From Pseudomonas fluorescens (GTDB taxonomy: Bacteria > Pseudomonadota > Gammaproteobacteria > Pseudomonadales > Pseudomonadaceae), in the NCBI RefSeq assembly GCF_000730425.1, contig NZ_CP008896.1, positions 2,790,001-2,854,000 on the forward strand: DNA of 64,000 nt, written 5' to 3'. Below the pieces are notes generated by a model. The model saw only the letters and a list, made by a program, of their open reading frames with translations. It was not told where the DNA came from and did not search any database. Of the stretch, positions 27,149-35,684 are shown in pieces; position 1 is the stretch's first letter; each line of letters opens with the position of its first letter. A program made the translations under genes and the position numbers.

Positions 27149-28042
27149 ATGAAAAAACTGACTTTGATATTGAGCTGCGCCCTGCTGTTTGCCGGTATTG
27201 CGCAAGCCGCTGAAAAACCGGTGATCCGCATCGGTGCCCGGGTCTTCACCGAGCAAACCCTGCTGGCGGAAATCACGTCCCAGTACCTGCGCACCAAAGG
27301 TTACGACACCCGCGTAACCGGTGGCCTGGGCAGCAACCTGGCACGCAGCGCCCAGGAAAGCGGGCAACTGGACCTGATCTGGGAATACACCGGCGTGTCC
27401 CTGGTGGCCTACAACCATATCGACGAAAAACTCGACAGCGAACAGTCCTACGCCAGAGTTAAAGAACTCGACGCGAAAAAAGGCCTGGTCTGGCTGTCGC
27501 CGTCGAAATTCAGCAACACCTACGCCCTGTCCCTGCCGGAAAACGTCGCCAGGCAATATCCGCAGATCAACACGATCAGCGACCTGACCAAGGCCTTGGC
27601 CGAGGACACCCGGGATAACCGCCTGGTGGCCCTGGACACTGAGTTTGCCAACCGCTCCGATGGCATGGCCGGCATGGTCAAGCTGTACGGCATGAACCTC
27701 ACCCGCAAGAACACCCGGCAGATGGACGCCGGCCTGGTCTACACCGCGCTGCGTAACGGCCAGGTGTTTGCAGGGTTGGTGTACACCACTGACGGACGCC
27801 TCAACGCCTTCAAGTTGAAGCTGCTCGAAGATGACCTGCATTACTTCCCGGACTACACCGCGGCACCGGTGGTACGCCAGGTTTATCTGGATGCCCACCC
27901 GCAACTGGCCGCCGAGCTCAAGCCACTGGCGGCGCTGTTCGACGATGAAACCATGCGCCAGTTGAACGCGCGGGTCGACGTGGACCATGAAAGCCCGTCT
28001 GCCGTGGCCGCCGACTTCCTGCGCCAGCACCCACTCAACTAA
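27149..28042 (+). CDS. opuCC: Quaternary-amine ABC transporter substrate-binding protein (OpuC type)
   Basis: A 297-residue periplasmic protein of the OpuAC/ProX-like family. The signal peptide (about 1-20) ends AQAA. The mature start PVIRIGARVFTEQTLLAEI and the internal GLGSNLARSAQESGQLDLI and DLIWEYTGVSL segments are typical of osmoprotectant-binding proteins of the OpuCC/OsmF group. The upstream in-frame Met at 27041 lies inside the preceding permease gene. No lipobox Cys is present, so it is a soluble periplasmic protein. Confidence 0.88.
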   Translation: MKKLTLILSCALLFAGIAQAAEKPVIRIGARVFTEQTLLAEITSQYLRTKGYDTRVTGGLGSNLARSAQESGQLDLIWEYTGVSLVAYNHIDEKLDSEQSYARVKELDAKKGLVWLSPSKFSNTYALSLPENVARQYPQINTISDLTKALAEDTRDNRLVALDTEFANRSDGMAGMVKLYGMNLTRKNTRQMDAGLVYTALRNGQVFAGLVYTTDGRLNAFKLKLLEDDLHYFPDYTAAPVVRQVYLDAHPQLAAELKPLAALFDDETMRQLNARVDVDHESPSAVAADFLRQHPLN

Positions 28043-28054
28043 AGAGGAGAAGAC

Positions 28055-28708
28055 ATGGAATTTCTGAACGCCTTTTCCCATCTTGACTGGGCCCAAGTCC
28101 TGCACCTGACCTGGCAGCACATCACCCTGGTCGGTATCGCCGTGATCCTCGCCATTGTCGCCGGCGTGCCCCTGGGCGTGCTGATGACTCGCTTCCCGAC
28201 CCTGGCCGGCCCGTTGCAGGCCAGCGCCACGGTGCTGCTGACCGTGCCGTCGATTGCCCTGTTCGGCCTGCTGCTGCCGTTCTACTCCAAGTTCGGCCAG
28301 GGCCTGGGACCGATGCCGGCGATCACCGCCGTATTCCTCTATTCCCTGCTGCCGATCATGCGCAACACCTACCTGGCCCTGACCGGTGTCGAGCCGGGTA
28401 TCCGCGAAGCCGCCAAAGGCATCGGCATGACCTTCGGCCAGCGCCTGCGCATGGTTGAGCTACCCATTGCCGTGCCGGTGATCCTCGCCGGTGTGCGCAC
28501 CGCCGTAGTGATGAACATCGGTGTGATGACCATTGCCGCCACCATCGGCGCCGGTGGCCTGGGTGTACTTATTCTGGCTTCCATCAGCCGCAGCGACATG
28601 TCGATGCTGATCGTTGGCGCCGTGCTGGTCAGTCTCCTGGCCATCTTCGCCGACCTGCTTTTGCAATGGCTGCAACGCTCGCTGACTCCAAAAGGATTGC
28701 TCAAATGA
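28055..28708 (+). CDS. opuCB: Quaternary-amine ABC transporter permease (OpuC type), second gene
   Basis: A 217-residue permease with a WQHITLVGIAVILAI first helix and the EAA loop IREAAKGIGMTFGQRL. It is shorter than its partner, as is usual for this pair. The RBS AGAGGAG precedes ATG 28055. Its stop codon overlaps the start of the ATPase gene (ATGA), so the two are translationally coupled. Confidence 0.88.
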   Translation: MEFLNAFSHLDWAQVLHLTWQHITLVGIAVILAIVAGVPLGVLMTRFPTLAGPLQASATVLLTVPSIALFGLLLPFYSKFGQGLGPMPAITAVFLYSLLPIMRNTYLALTGVEPGIREAAKGIGMTFGQRLRMVELPIAVPVILAGVRTAVVMNIGVMTIAATIGAGGLGVLILASISRSDMSMLIVGAVLVSLLAIFADLLLQWLQRSLTPKGLLK

Positions 28709-29862
28709 TCGAACTTCAAAACCTGTCCAAGACCTTCCAAAGCAACGGCAAGACGGTCACCGCCGTCAACGACGTGAGCCTGACTGTCAATGAAGGCGAG
28801 ATTTGCGTGTTCCTCGGCCCCTCGGGCTGTGGCAAAAGCACCACGCTGAAAATGATCAACCGCCTGATCAAGCCCACCTCGGGCAAGATCCTGATCAACG
28901 GCGAAGACACCACCGACCTCGATGAAGTGACCCTGCGCCGCAACATCGGCTATGTGATCCAGCAGATCGGCCTGTTCCCCAACATGACCATCGAGGAAAA
29001 CATCGTGGTCGTGCCCAGGCTGCTGGGCTGGGATAAACAGAAATGCCACGACCGCGCCCGCGAGTTGATGAGCATGATCAAGCTCGAACCCAAGCAGTAT
29101 CTGCATCGCTACCCGCGTGAATTGTCCGGTGGCCAGCAGCAACGGATCGGCGTGATCCGTGCGCTGGCGGCCGATGCGCCGTTGCTGCTGATGGATGAGC
29201 CGTTCGGTGCGGTCGACCCGATCAACCGCGAGATGATCCAGAACGAGTTTTTCGAGATGCAACGCGCGCTGAACAAAACGGTGATCATGGTCAGCCATGA
29301 CATCGACGAGGCGATCAAGCTGGGCGACAAGATCGCCATCTTCCGCGCCGGCAAGCTGTTGCAGATCGACCATCCGGACACCCTGCTGGCCCATCCGGCC
29401 GACGAATTCGTCAGCAACTTCGTGGGCCAGGACAGCACCCTCAAGCGCCTGCTGCTGGTCAAGGCCGAAGACGCCGCGGACAACGCGCCGTCGGTCAGCC
29501 CGGACACCCCGGTGGCCGATGCCCTGGAGTTGATGGACGAGCATGACCGTCGCTATGTGGTGGTCACTTGCGCCGAGAACAAGGCGCTGGGTTATGTACG
29601 GCGTCGCGACCTGCATCGTCAGACCGGGACCTGTGCCCAGTACCTGCGCGAGTTCAATGCCACGGCGGCGTTTGACGAGCACTTGCGCATCCTGTTGTCG
29701 CGCATGTACGAGTTCAACCGCTCATGGTTGCCGGTGATGGATGCCGAACGGGTGTTCTTGGGTGAAGTCACCCAGGAGTCGATTGCCGAGTACCTGAGCT
29801 CCGGCAAGTCCCGCGGGGGCAAGACCAGTATTGTGTCGCCTGCCGAGACTGCCCTGGCCTGA
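28705..29862 (+). CDS. opuCA: Quaternary-amine ABC transporter ATPase with CBS domains (OpuCA type)
   Basis: A 385-residue cytoplasmic ATPase. Walker A is GPSGCGKST, the signature LSGGQQQRIGVIRA, Walker B LLLMDEPFGAVD and the switch VSHDIDEA. The C-terminal 130 residues form a CBS pair, the ionic-strength sensor that gates OpuA/OpuC-type transporters. The start overlaps the previous stop, and a longer upstream frame is rejected for that reason. The CBS region supports an osmotically controlled importer. Confidence 0.92.
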   Translation: MIELQNLSKTFQSNGKTVTAVNDVSLTVNEGEICVFLGPSGCGKSTTLKMINRLIKPTSGKILINGEDTTDLDEVTLRRNIGYVIQQIGLFPNMTIEENIVVVPRLLGWDKQKCHDRARELMSMIKLEPKQYLHRYPRELSGGQQQRIGVIRALAADAPLLLMDEPFGAVDPINREMIQNEFFEMQRALNKTVIMVSHDIDEAIKLGDKIAIFRAGKLLQIDHPDTLLAHPADEFVSNFVGQDSTLKRLLLVKAEDAADNAPSVSPDTPVADALELMDEHDRRYVVVTCAENKALGYVRRRDLHRQTGTCAQYLREFNATAAFDEHLRILLSRMYEFNRSWLPVMDAERVFLGEVTQESIAEYLSSGKSRGGKTSIVSPAETALA

Positions 29863-29880
29863 CACCACTCTGTCAAAATT

Positions 29881-29967
29881 GTGGGAGCGGGCTTGCTCGC
29901 GAAAGCGGCGTGTCAGTCACTGAATGGGGTGCTGACCCACCGCCTTCGCGAGCAAGCCCGCTCCCAC
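29881..29967. repeat. REPIN of a second arm family
   Basis: Arms GTGGGAGCGGGCTTGCTCGC and its complement GCGAGCAAGCCCGCTCCCAC. The arm sequence differs from the GTAGGAGCCGGC family, yet the spacer carries GTCAGTCA and CTGACCCACCGC as in the element at 2350. It lies 18 bases after opuCA and probably ends that transcript. Confidence 0.9.
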
Positions 29968-30102
29968 ATTTAGTTCTGCTGGGTGTCCGGAAATAGCCTG
30001 ATTCCTCCTCCTTGGGGAACATCAATTCGTCACACCTGTCGGTTACATAAGTAGCTGCACGGCGCCTCGCGACGAACGCGTGCAAAAACGCGACATTTTT
30101 AG

Positions 30103-30131
30103 TTGATCTCAAGCCCCTCACGCCCTAAAGT
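30103..30131 (+). promoter_or_regulatory. Sigma-70-type promoter upstream of speC
   Basis: A -35 TTGATC (30103-30108), a 17-base spacer, and a -10 TAAAGT (30126-30131). The predicted transcription start is near 30138. Confidence 0.5.
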
Positions 30132-30138
30132 TCGCGCC

Positions 30139-30230
30139 GAACGTCCATGCTGGAAACGATCCATCCGGCTCAAGTACTGACGACGAGACAGCAAGGCCAA
30201 GGGAAGCGGTTATTCCCATGGCCTTTTTGC
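30139..30230 (+). ncRNA. Candidate short terminated transcript: small RNA or attenuated speC leader
   Basis: From the predicted start near 30138 to a strong terminator there are about 90 bases. The 5' part has no convincing open frame with a ribosome site, although an ATG at 30148 opens an unattractive frame. The terminator lies 107 bases before the speC start, so this is either an independent small RNA or a leader whose terminator controls speC. The rest of the 29968-30333 interval shows nothing else. Confidence 0.4.
30193..30227 (+). terminator. Rho-independent terminator upstream of speC
   Basis: AAGGCCAAGGGAA pairs with TTCCCATGGCCTT around loop GCGGTTA, followed by a T-rich run. No annotated gene on this strand lies between the REPIN at 29881 and this terminator, so it must belong to a non-coding transcript or to a leader. 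Confidence 0.8.
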
Positions 30231-30333
30231 TTTCGGCGACATGCCTTGGGAAGTAGGCGAACCAAAGTGGGGATACGGAGGACGTTCATTTGCACCCATT
30301 GATCAATCTAGTTTGCCCTTAGGAGTTCCCAGC

Positions 30334-31497
30334 ATGTCGATCAACGTCGAAGACTATTTCGCGCGCGCCACGTTTGACAAAATGAAGGCGTTCGCCGACA
30401 AGCAAGAAACCCCGTTCGTGGTGATCGACACCGCGATGATCAGCCAGGCCTACGACGACCTGCGCGCCGGTTTCGAATTCGCCAAGGTGTACTACGCCGT
30501 CAAGGCCAACCCTGCCGTCGAGATCATCGACCTGTTGAAAGACAAGGGGTCGAGCTTCGACATCGCGTCGATCTACGAGCTGGACAAGGTCATGGACCGT
30601 GGCGTCAGCGCTGACCGTATCAGCTACGGCAACACCATCAAGAAATCCAAGGACATCCGCTACTTCTACGAGAAAGGCGTGCGCCTGTTCTCCACCGACT
30701 CCGAAGCGGACCTGCGCAATATCGCCAAGGCTGCGCCGGGCTCGAAAGTCTATGTGCGCATCCTGACCGAAGGCTCGACCACCGCAGACTGGCCTTTGTC
30801 GCGCAAATTCGGCTGCCAGACCGACATGGCCATGGACCTGCTGATCCTCGCCCGCGACCTGGGCCTGGTGCCCTACGGCATCTCGTTCCACGTGGGCTCG
30901 CAGCAGCGTGATATCAGCGTCTGGGATGCGGCCATCGCCAAGGTCAAGGTGATCTTCGAGCGCTTGAAAGAAGAAGACGGCATCCACCTCAAGCTGATCA
31001 ACATGGGTGGCGGCTTCCCGGCCAACTACATCACTCGCACCAACAGCCTGGAAACCTACGCCGAGGAAATCATCCGCTTCCTCAAGGAAGACTTCGGTGA
31101 CGAACTGCCGGAAATCATCCTGGAGCCGGGCCGTTCGTTGATCGCCAACGCCGGGATCCTGGTCAGTGAAGTGGTGCTGGTTGCCCGTAAATCGCGCACC
31201 GCCGTCGAGCGTTGGGTGTACACCGATGTGGGCAAGTTCTCCGGCCTGATCGAAACCATGGACGAAGCCATCAAGTTCCCGATCTGGACCGAGAAGAAAG
31301 GCGAGATGGAAGAAGTGGTGATCGCCGGTCCGACCTGCGACAGCGCCGATATCATGTACGAAAACTACAAGTACGGCCTGCCACTGAACCTGGCCATTGG
31401 TGATCGCCTGTACTGGCTGTCGACCGGTGCGTACACCACCAGCTACAGCGCGGTGGAATTCAACGGCTTCCCACCGCTGAAATCCTTCTACGTCTGA
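30334..31497 (+). CDS. speC: Ornithine decarboxylase, eukaryotic-type fold
   Basis: A 387-residue PLP-dependent decarboxylase making putrescine from ornithine. It belongs to the short alanine-racemase-fold (group IV) family. The PLP Lys is at residue 57 in YYAVKANP, the SFHVGSQ segment holds the PLP-stacking His, NMGGGFP is the phosphate loop, EPGRS the conserved site and GPTCDSAD contains the catalytic Cys of the partner subunit. ATG 30334 follows TAGGAG; the frame extends 93 bases upstream into the leader. The P. aeruginosa orthologue lies in the same neighbourhood. Expression may be governed by the terminated leader. Confidence 0.95.
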   Translation: MSINVEDYFARATFDKMKAFADKQETPFVVIDTAMISQAYDDLRAGFEFAKVYYAVKANPAVEIIDLLKDKGSSFDIASIYELDKVMDRGVSADRISYGNTIKKSKDIRYFYEKGVRLFSTDSEADLRNIAKAAPGSKVYVRILTEGSTTADWPLSRKFGCQTDMAMDLLILARDLGLVPYGISFHVGSQQRDISVWDAAIAKVKVIFERLKEEDGIHLKLINMGGGFPANYITRTNSLETYAEEIIRFLKEDFGDELPEIILEPGRSLIANAGILVSEVVLVARKSRTAVERWVYTDVGKFSGLIETMDEAIKFPIWTEKKGEMEEVVIAGPTCDSADIMYENYKYGLPLNLAIGDRLYWLSTGAYTTSYSAVEFNGFPPLKSFYV

Positions 31498-31528
31498 TCA
31501 CCCTTCCCGGGAACGATCAGATCCCCTT

Positions 31529-31610
31529 GTAGGAGCCGGCTTGCCGGCGATGGCGCCCGAAAGATCACCGCTGATCTCAAGATCGTCATCGCCGGCAAGC
31601 CGGCTCCTAC
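31529..31610. repeat. REPIN between speC and the Sel1 gene, containing the Sel1 stop codon
   Basis: Arms GTAGGAGCCGGCTTGCCGGCGA and TCGCCGGCAAGCCGGCTCCTAC. The spacer is nearly identical to that at 26061. The last arm includes the reverse-strand TAG stop of the Sel1 gene at 31607-31609. Confidence 0.93.
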
Positions 31611-32353
31611 AGTTGTTCTGCGCGCTGTCGGTAGGCTTGGGCCATGGCGCGAATCTGCGGATCATTCGCCGTCGCCAGCGCTTTGTGTGCCACCCGCAAG
31701 AACTTCAGATTCCCGCCCTCCAGCGCCTTGTGTAGCCAGCCCAGCGCCGCCTCGACCTGGCCTTGATCCGCCAGCACCGCCGCATAACTGAATTGCCCGC
31801 GAAAATCCCCACCTTCAGCCGAGCGCCGATACCAATCCAGTGCCGCCGGCAAGTCTTGCGCGCAGAACTGCCCCTCCTCCAGGTAACGCCCCACCAGGTT
31901 CATCGACTTGGCATGCCCCAGCTCGGCAGCCTGGCGATAGCACACCAGTGCCTGCTGCTGGTCTTGCATCACGCCGCGCCCGGTGGCCAGCAGGTTGGCG
32001 TAGTTGTACAAGCCCCAATCCAGTCCGGCGTGTGCTGCCTGGCGGTACTCCCCGGCGGCGGCCGACTCATTGGCAGTGCAACCCCAGCCGTGTTCCAGGC
32101 AACGCCCCGCCATGTTGCGCGCCATCAAGTGGCCGCCCCGTGCCGCAATCTGGAACCAGCGCAATGCCAGTATTTCGTCGCGTTCAATACCGCGCCCTTC
32201 CAGGAGGATTTGCCCCAGCAATGCCTGGGCATCGAGCACGCCCTCCTTCGCGGCCATCAGGATCGCCTGGGCCGCACGGGCCGGTGATTCGTCGAGCATG
32301 GCCCGCAATTGTTCGCCGTCGAGGTGTTCTTCGCGGCGCAGATGAAAAGCCAT
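31607..32353 (-). CDS. Sel1-like repeat protein
   Basis: A 248-residue cytoplasmic protein of four to five Sel1/TPR-like helical repeats (for example DAQALLGQILLEGRGIERD, KSMNLVGRYLEEGQFCAQD). These repeats act as protein-interaction scaffolds. It follows piuC by 2 bases on the same strand, so it is in the Fur-controlled unit. The stop TAG is the GTAG of a REP arm, so the C-terminus (RQRAEQL) ends where the repeat begins. In P. aeruginosa the equivalent gene lies beside piuC as well. Its role is unknown. Confidence 0.85.
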   Translation of the reverse strand: MAFHLRREEHLDGEQLRAMLDESPARAAQAILMAAKEGVLDAQALLGQILLEGRGIERDEILALRWFQIAARGGHLMARNMAGRCLEHGWGCTANESAAAGEYRQAAHAGLDWGLYNYANLLATGRGVMQDQQQALVCYRQAAELGHAKSMNLVGRYLEEGQFCAQDLPAALDWYRRSAEGGDFRGQFSYAAVLADQGQVEAALGWLHKALEGGNLKFLRVAHKALATANDPQIRAMAQAYRQRAEQL

Positions 32354-32355
32354 GC

Positions 32356-33036
32356 TCAGACCTCGACCCAGCGACGCAACAGGTTGTGATAGGTGCCGGT
32401 GAGCTGGATCAATGCCGGGTGGTCCGGTACGTCACGGGTCAGTTGCTGTATCGCACCGTCCATTTCAAACAGCAACGTGCGCTGGCTGTCTTCACGCACC
32501 AGGCTTTGGGTCCAGAAAAACGAGGCATAACGTGCGCCACGGGTCACGGCGTTGACTTTATGCAGGCTGGAGCCGGGGTACAGCACCATGTCACCGGCAG
32601 GCAACTTGACCCGCTGCAGGCCAAAGGTGTCCTGGATCTCCAGCTCGCCACCGTCGTACTCATCCGGGTCGCTGAAAAACAGCGTGGAGGACAGGTCCGT
32701 GCGCACCCGCTCCGGGCTGCCCTTGGGCTGGCGCACCGCGTTATCGATGTGGAAGTCGAAGCTGCCACCTGCGGTGTAGCAATTGAGCAACGGAGGGAAG
32801 ACTTTATGCGGCAGGGCCGCCGACATGAATTGCGGGTTTTGCCACAGGCGATCGAGCATGGCCGCACCGATTTCCTTGGCCAGTGGATGGCCTTCCGGCA
32901 ATTGCAGGTTGTGCTTGGCCTTGGCCGACTGATGGCCGGCAGTGATTTTGCCGTCGGCCCAGTCTACCTGCTCCAGGGCTTCGCGGATGCGCAGGACTTC
33001 TTCGCGGGAGAACAGGCCGGGAATATGCAGCAGCAT
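32356..33036 (-). CDS. piuC: Fe(II)/2-oxoglutarate dioxygenase PiuC (PKHX type)
   Basis: A 226-residue cytoplasmic hydroxylase-fold protein found beside iron-uptake receptors. The metal-binding triad is H96 and D98 in FDFHIDN and H159 in SSLHKVN, with R169 for 2-oxoglutarate in TRGARY. In P. aeruginosa it belongs to the piuA-piuC group associated with siderophore-drug uptake. It is divergent from piuA across a 215-base region with Fur-like sites, and overlaps no other gene. The ribosome site is weak. The substrate is not known. Confidence 0.93.
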   Translation of the reverse strand: MLLHIPGLFSREEVLRIREALEQVDWADGKITAGHQSAKAKHNLQLPEGHPLAKEIGAAMLDRLWQNPQFMSAALPHKVFPPLLNCYTAGGSFDFHIDNAVRQPKGSPERVRTDLSSTLFFSDPDEYDGGELEIQDTFGLQRVKLPAGDMVLYPGSSLHKVNAVTRGARYASFFWTQSLVREDSQRTLLFEMDGAIQQLTRDVPDHPALIQLTGTYHNLLRRWVEV

Positions 33037-33069
33037 GAGGCGTTACCGGTGAGCAGAGGGGCGCCAATG

Positions 33070-33088
33070 GTATTGATTACTATTGACG
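33070..33088 (-). promoter_or_regulatory. Fur-like site in front of piuC
   Basis: Reverse-strand CGTCAATAGTAATCAATAC shows the A/T-rich spaced half-sites of a Fur box, 34 bases before the piuC start. Confidence 0.5.
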
Positions 33089-33168
33089 CTGTAAAACCCT
33101 GATCCGATAGACAGACGTCTGAGCGGGCAAAAACCGTAAACCCAAATTGTAAATTTTGTAAATTGAAT

Positions 33169-33187
33169 GCAAATAGTAATGCCTCTC
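33169..33187 (+). promoter_or_regulatory. Fur-like site in front of piuA
   Basis: GCAAATAGTAATGCCTCTC, with further AT-rich half-sites on both sides, lies 65 bases before piuA. It shares the ATAGTAAT core with the piuC site. It is degenerate relative to the consensus. Confidence 0.4.
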
Positions 33188-33251
33188 AATTGCTATGCAT
33201 AATTGTTTACAATATATTTCGCGCCCTAACATCCTTGGGGTAGGGAATTTC

Positions 33252-35549
33252 ATGTCGCGCCACATTACAAAAACACCAAACAGTTCACCGCGCCTGCTGG
33301 CCTCGGCCATTGGCGTGGCTATCAGTGCCAGCTCCGTAGCCCATATGGCTCAGGCGGCCGAAGAGACCGAACAGAAAGGCGAGCGCAACAGCATTTCCCT
33401 GGGTGCCACCAGCATCACCGGCCAGGAACAGGACGCAACTTCCTACCAGACCGAAAAAGCGTCTTCGCAGAAATACACCGCACCGCTGGTCGACACCCCA
33501 CGCTCCGTCACCGTGGTGCCGGCGCAAGTGCTCAAGGACACCGCCGCCACCTCGTTGCAAGACGCCTTGCGCACCGTGCCGGGCATTACCTTTGGTGCCG
33601 GCGAAGGCGGCAACCCCCAGGGCGACCGCCCATTTATCCGTGGCTTCGATGCCCAGGGCGACACCTACCTGGACGGCGTGCGTGACACCGGTGGCCAGAG
33701 CCGGGAAATTTTCGACATCGAGTCCATCGAAGTCAGCAAGGGCCCCAACTCCTCGTTCGGTGGCCGCGGCTCGGCCGGTGGCAGCCTCAACCTGGTGAGC
33801 AAGACCCCACAGGCACGGGACTTCCTCAACGGCGGCTTTACCTACGGCTCCGACCAGACCCGGCGCTATACACTCGACGTCAACCGCCAGTTCCTCGACA
33901 GCGCCGCATTCCGCCTGAACCTGATGAGCCACGAACAGAACGTGGCCGGTCGCGATGCGGTCAATTACGACCGCTGGGGCGTGGCACCGTCGCTGACCTT
34001 TGGCCTGGGCACCCCGACCCGCGTCAACCTCAGCTACTACCACATGGAAAGTAATGACCTGCCGGATTCGGGCATTCCCTACGGCTACAGCAACAACGCG
34101 TCGAATGCCGTCCATGGGCATGACAAACCCACCGACGGCGGCGACAGCAGCAACTTCTACGGCCTCAAGGATCGCGACTTCCGCAAGACCCGCGCCGATA
34201 TCAGTACGTTCTCCATCGAGCACGACCTGAACGACAACATGACCCTCAAGAACACCCTGCGCCACGGCAGTACCGGCCAGGACTACGTGCTCACCCAACC
34301 GGACGACAGCCAGCACAACGTCAACCAGTTCGGTACCGTCTGGCGCCGGGCCAACACCCGCGTGTCCACCACCACGACCACCACCAACCAGACTGATCTG
34401 TTTGGCAACTTCCAGGCCCTGGGCTTCAAGCACAGCTACTCCACCGGCCTGGAATTTACCGGTGAAGAAACCCGCGTCAGCGGCTATACCGTCAGCCCTA
34501 ACAGCAACCCTGCCGGCGGCTGCACACCCGGCAAGGTCGGCAACAGCGGCGGGCAATGCACCTCCCTGGGCAACCCGAACCCGGACGATGCCTGGACCGG
34601 CAGCATCGCCCGCAACTACCTGGGCACCAACACCAAGGCCACCAGCCGCGCCGCCTATGTGTTCGACACCATCGAACTCGATCCGAAATGGCTGCTCAAT
34701 GTTGGCCTGCGCTACGACACCTTCGACACCGAGGCCAACACCAACGCTGCCACCGGCCGCACCAAGCTCAAGGACGACAGCCAGTTCTTCAACTGGCAGG
34801 CCGGCCTGGTGTGGAAGCCGATGGAAAACGGCAGCATCTACACCTCCTATGCCACTTCGGCCTCGCCACCTGGCGGCCTGGTGGGTGAAGGCGTGGACTC
34901 CAACACCCTCCCAAGCGGCATCAACACCAGCGACATGAAACCGGAAGAGACCGTCAACTACGAGCTGGGCACCAAATGGGACCTGTTCCACGACCGCCTG
35001 TCCCTGACCGCTGCCGTGTTCCGCACCGAGAAGAAAAACGCGCGCATCCTGGTGAACTCCAACACCTTTGAAAACGCCGGTGAATCCCGGGTCGATGGCC
35101 TGGAGCTTTCCGCCAGCGGCAAGCTCACCGAGCAGTGGCAGATATTCGCCGGCTACAGCTACCTGAAAAGCGAGCTGGTTGATCCTGGCAAAAACGGCAA
35201 CCGCCAAAACGTCGTGACGACCGGCTCCAACAAAGGCAACGAAATGCCCAACACGCCGAAGAACTCCTTCAGCCTGTGGACAACCTATGACATCACCTCG
35301 AAGCTGACCGTCGGTGGCGGCGCGTTCTATGTGGACGACGTCTACGGCGATGCGGCCAATACCGTGTACGTGCCGTCCTATACCCGCTACGACGCCATGG
35401 CCAGCTACAAGCTGACCAAGAACGTCGACCTGCAATTGAACGTGCAGAACCTGACCGACAAAACCTACTACGACAAGGCCTATAGCGCGCACTTCGCCAA
35501 CCAGGCAGCCGGTCGTACGGCGCTGTTGACCACCAGCTTCCACTTCTAA
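33252..35549 (+). CDS. piuA: TonB-dependent siderophore receptor PiuA
   Basis: A 765-residue outer-membrane receptor. The signal peptide (about 1-35) ends AQAA. The plug has the TonB-like SVTVVPAQVLKDTAATSLQD and the FhuA/PiuA-type RPFIRGFDAQGDTYLDGV and SIEVSKGPNSSFGGRGSAGG. The barrel ends with TTSFHF. It is divergent from piuC and followed by a terminator. The P. aeruginosa homologue takes up catecholate or hydroxamate iron and is the entry route for siderophore cephalosporins. ATG 33252 is used, not the Met at 33195, because it starts a normal signal sequence. Confidence 0.92.
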   Translation: MSRHITKTPNSSPRLLASAIGVAISASSVAHMAQAAEETEQKGERNSISLGATSITGQEQDATSYQTEKASSQKYTAPLVDTPRSVTVVPAQVLKDTAATSLQDALRTVPGITFGAGEGGNPQGDRPFIRGFDAQGDTYLDGVRDTGGQSREIFDIESIEVSKGPNSSFGGRGSAGGSLNLVSKTPQARDFLNGGFTYGSDQTRRYTLDVNRQFLDSAAFRLNLMSHEQNVAGRDAVNYDRWGVAPSLTFGLGTPTRVNLSYYHMESNDLPDSGIPYGYSNNASNAVHGHDKPTDGGDSSNFYGLKDRDFRKTRADISTFSIEHDLNDNMTLKNTLRHGSTGQDYVLTQPDDSQHNVNQFGTVWRRANTRVSTTTTTTNQTDLFGNFQALGFKHSYSTGLEFTGEETRVSGYTVSPNSNPAGGCTPGKVGNSGGQCTSLGNPNPDDAWTGSIARNYLGTNTKATSRAAYVFDTIELDPKWLLNVGLRYDTFDTEANTNAATGRTKLKDDSQFFNWQAGLVWKPMENGSIYTSYATSASPPGGLVGEGVDSNTLPSGINTSDMKPEETVNYELGTKWDLFHDRLSLTAAVFRTEKKNARILVNSNTFENAGESRVDGLELSASGKLTEQWQIFAGYSYLKSELVDPGKNGNRQNVVTTGSNKGNEMPNTPKNSFSLWTTYDITSKLTVGGGAFYVDDVYGDAANTVYVPSYTRYDAMASYKLTKNVDLQLNVQNLTDKTYYDKAYSAHFANQAAGRTALLTTSFHF

Positions 35550-35564
35550 GCCGGTAGCCGTTTC

Positions 35565-35606
35565 ATGCAAAAGCCCCGCGCATCGGATGCCCGGGGCTTT
35601 TGCATG
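35565..35606. terminator. Bidirectional-type terminator after piuA
   Basis: ATGCAAAAGCCCCG and its complement CGGGGCTTTTGCAT, with A- and T-rich ends, between piuA and piuB. Confidence 0.88.
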
Positions 35607-35684
35607 TAAAAAAGAATGTTTCTCGACAACTCACGGCATAATGCGCGCCGTAAAAACCCTATCAGCTCAGCGAGGCCGTCCGAC

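Noticed and set aside
30148..30310. Leader peptide from ATG 30148 upstream of speC
   Set aside because: No ribosome site, and the frame continues through the terminator without an ornithine-sensor-like motif.
33285..35570. A 761-codon reverse-strand frame across piuA
   Set aside because: The plus strand encodes a full TonB receptor with signal and plug motifs; the reverse frame has no domain.
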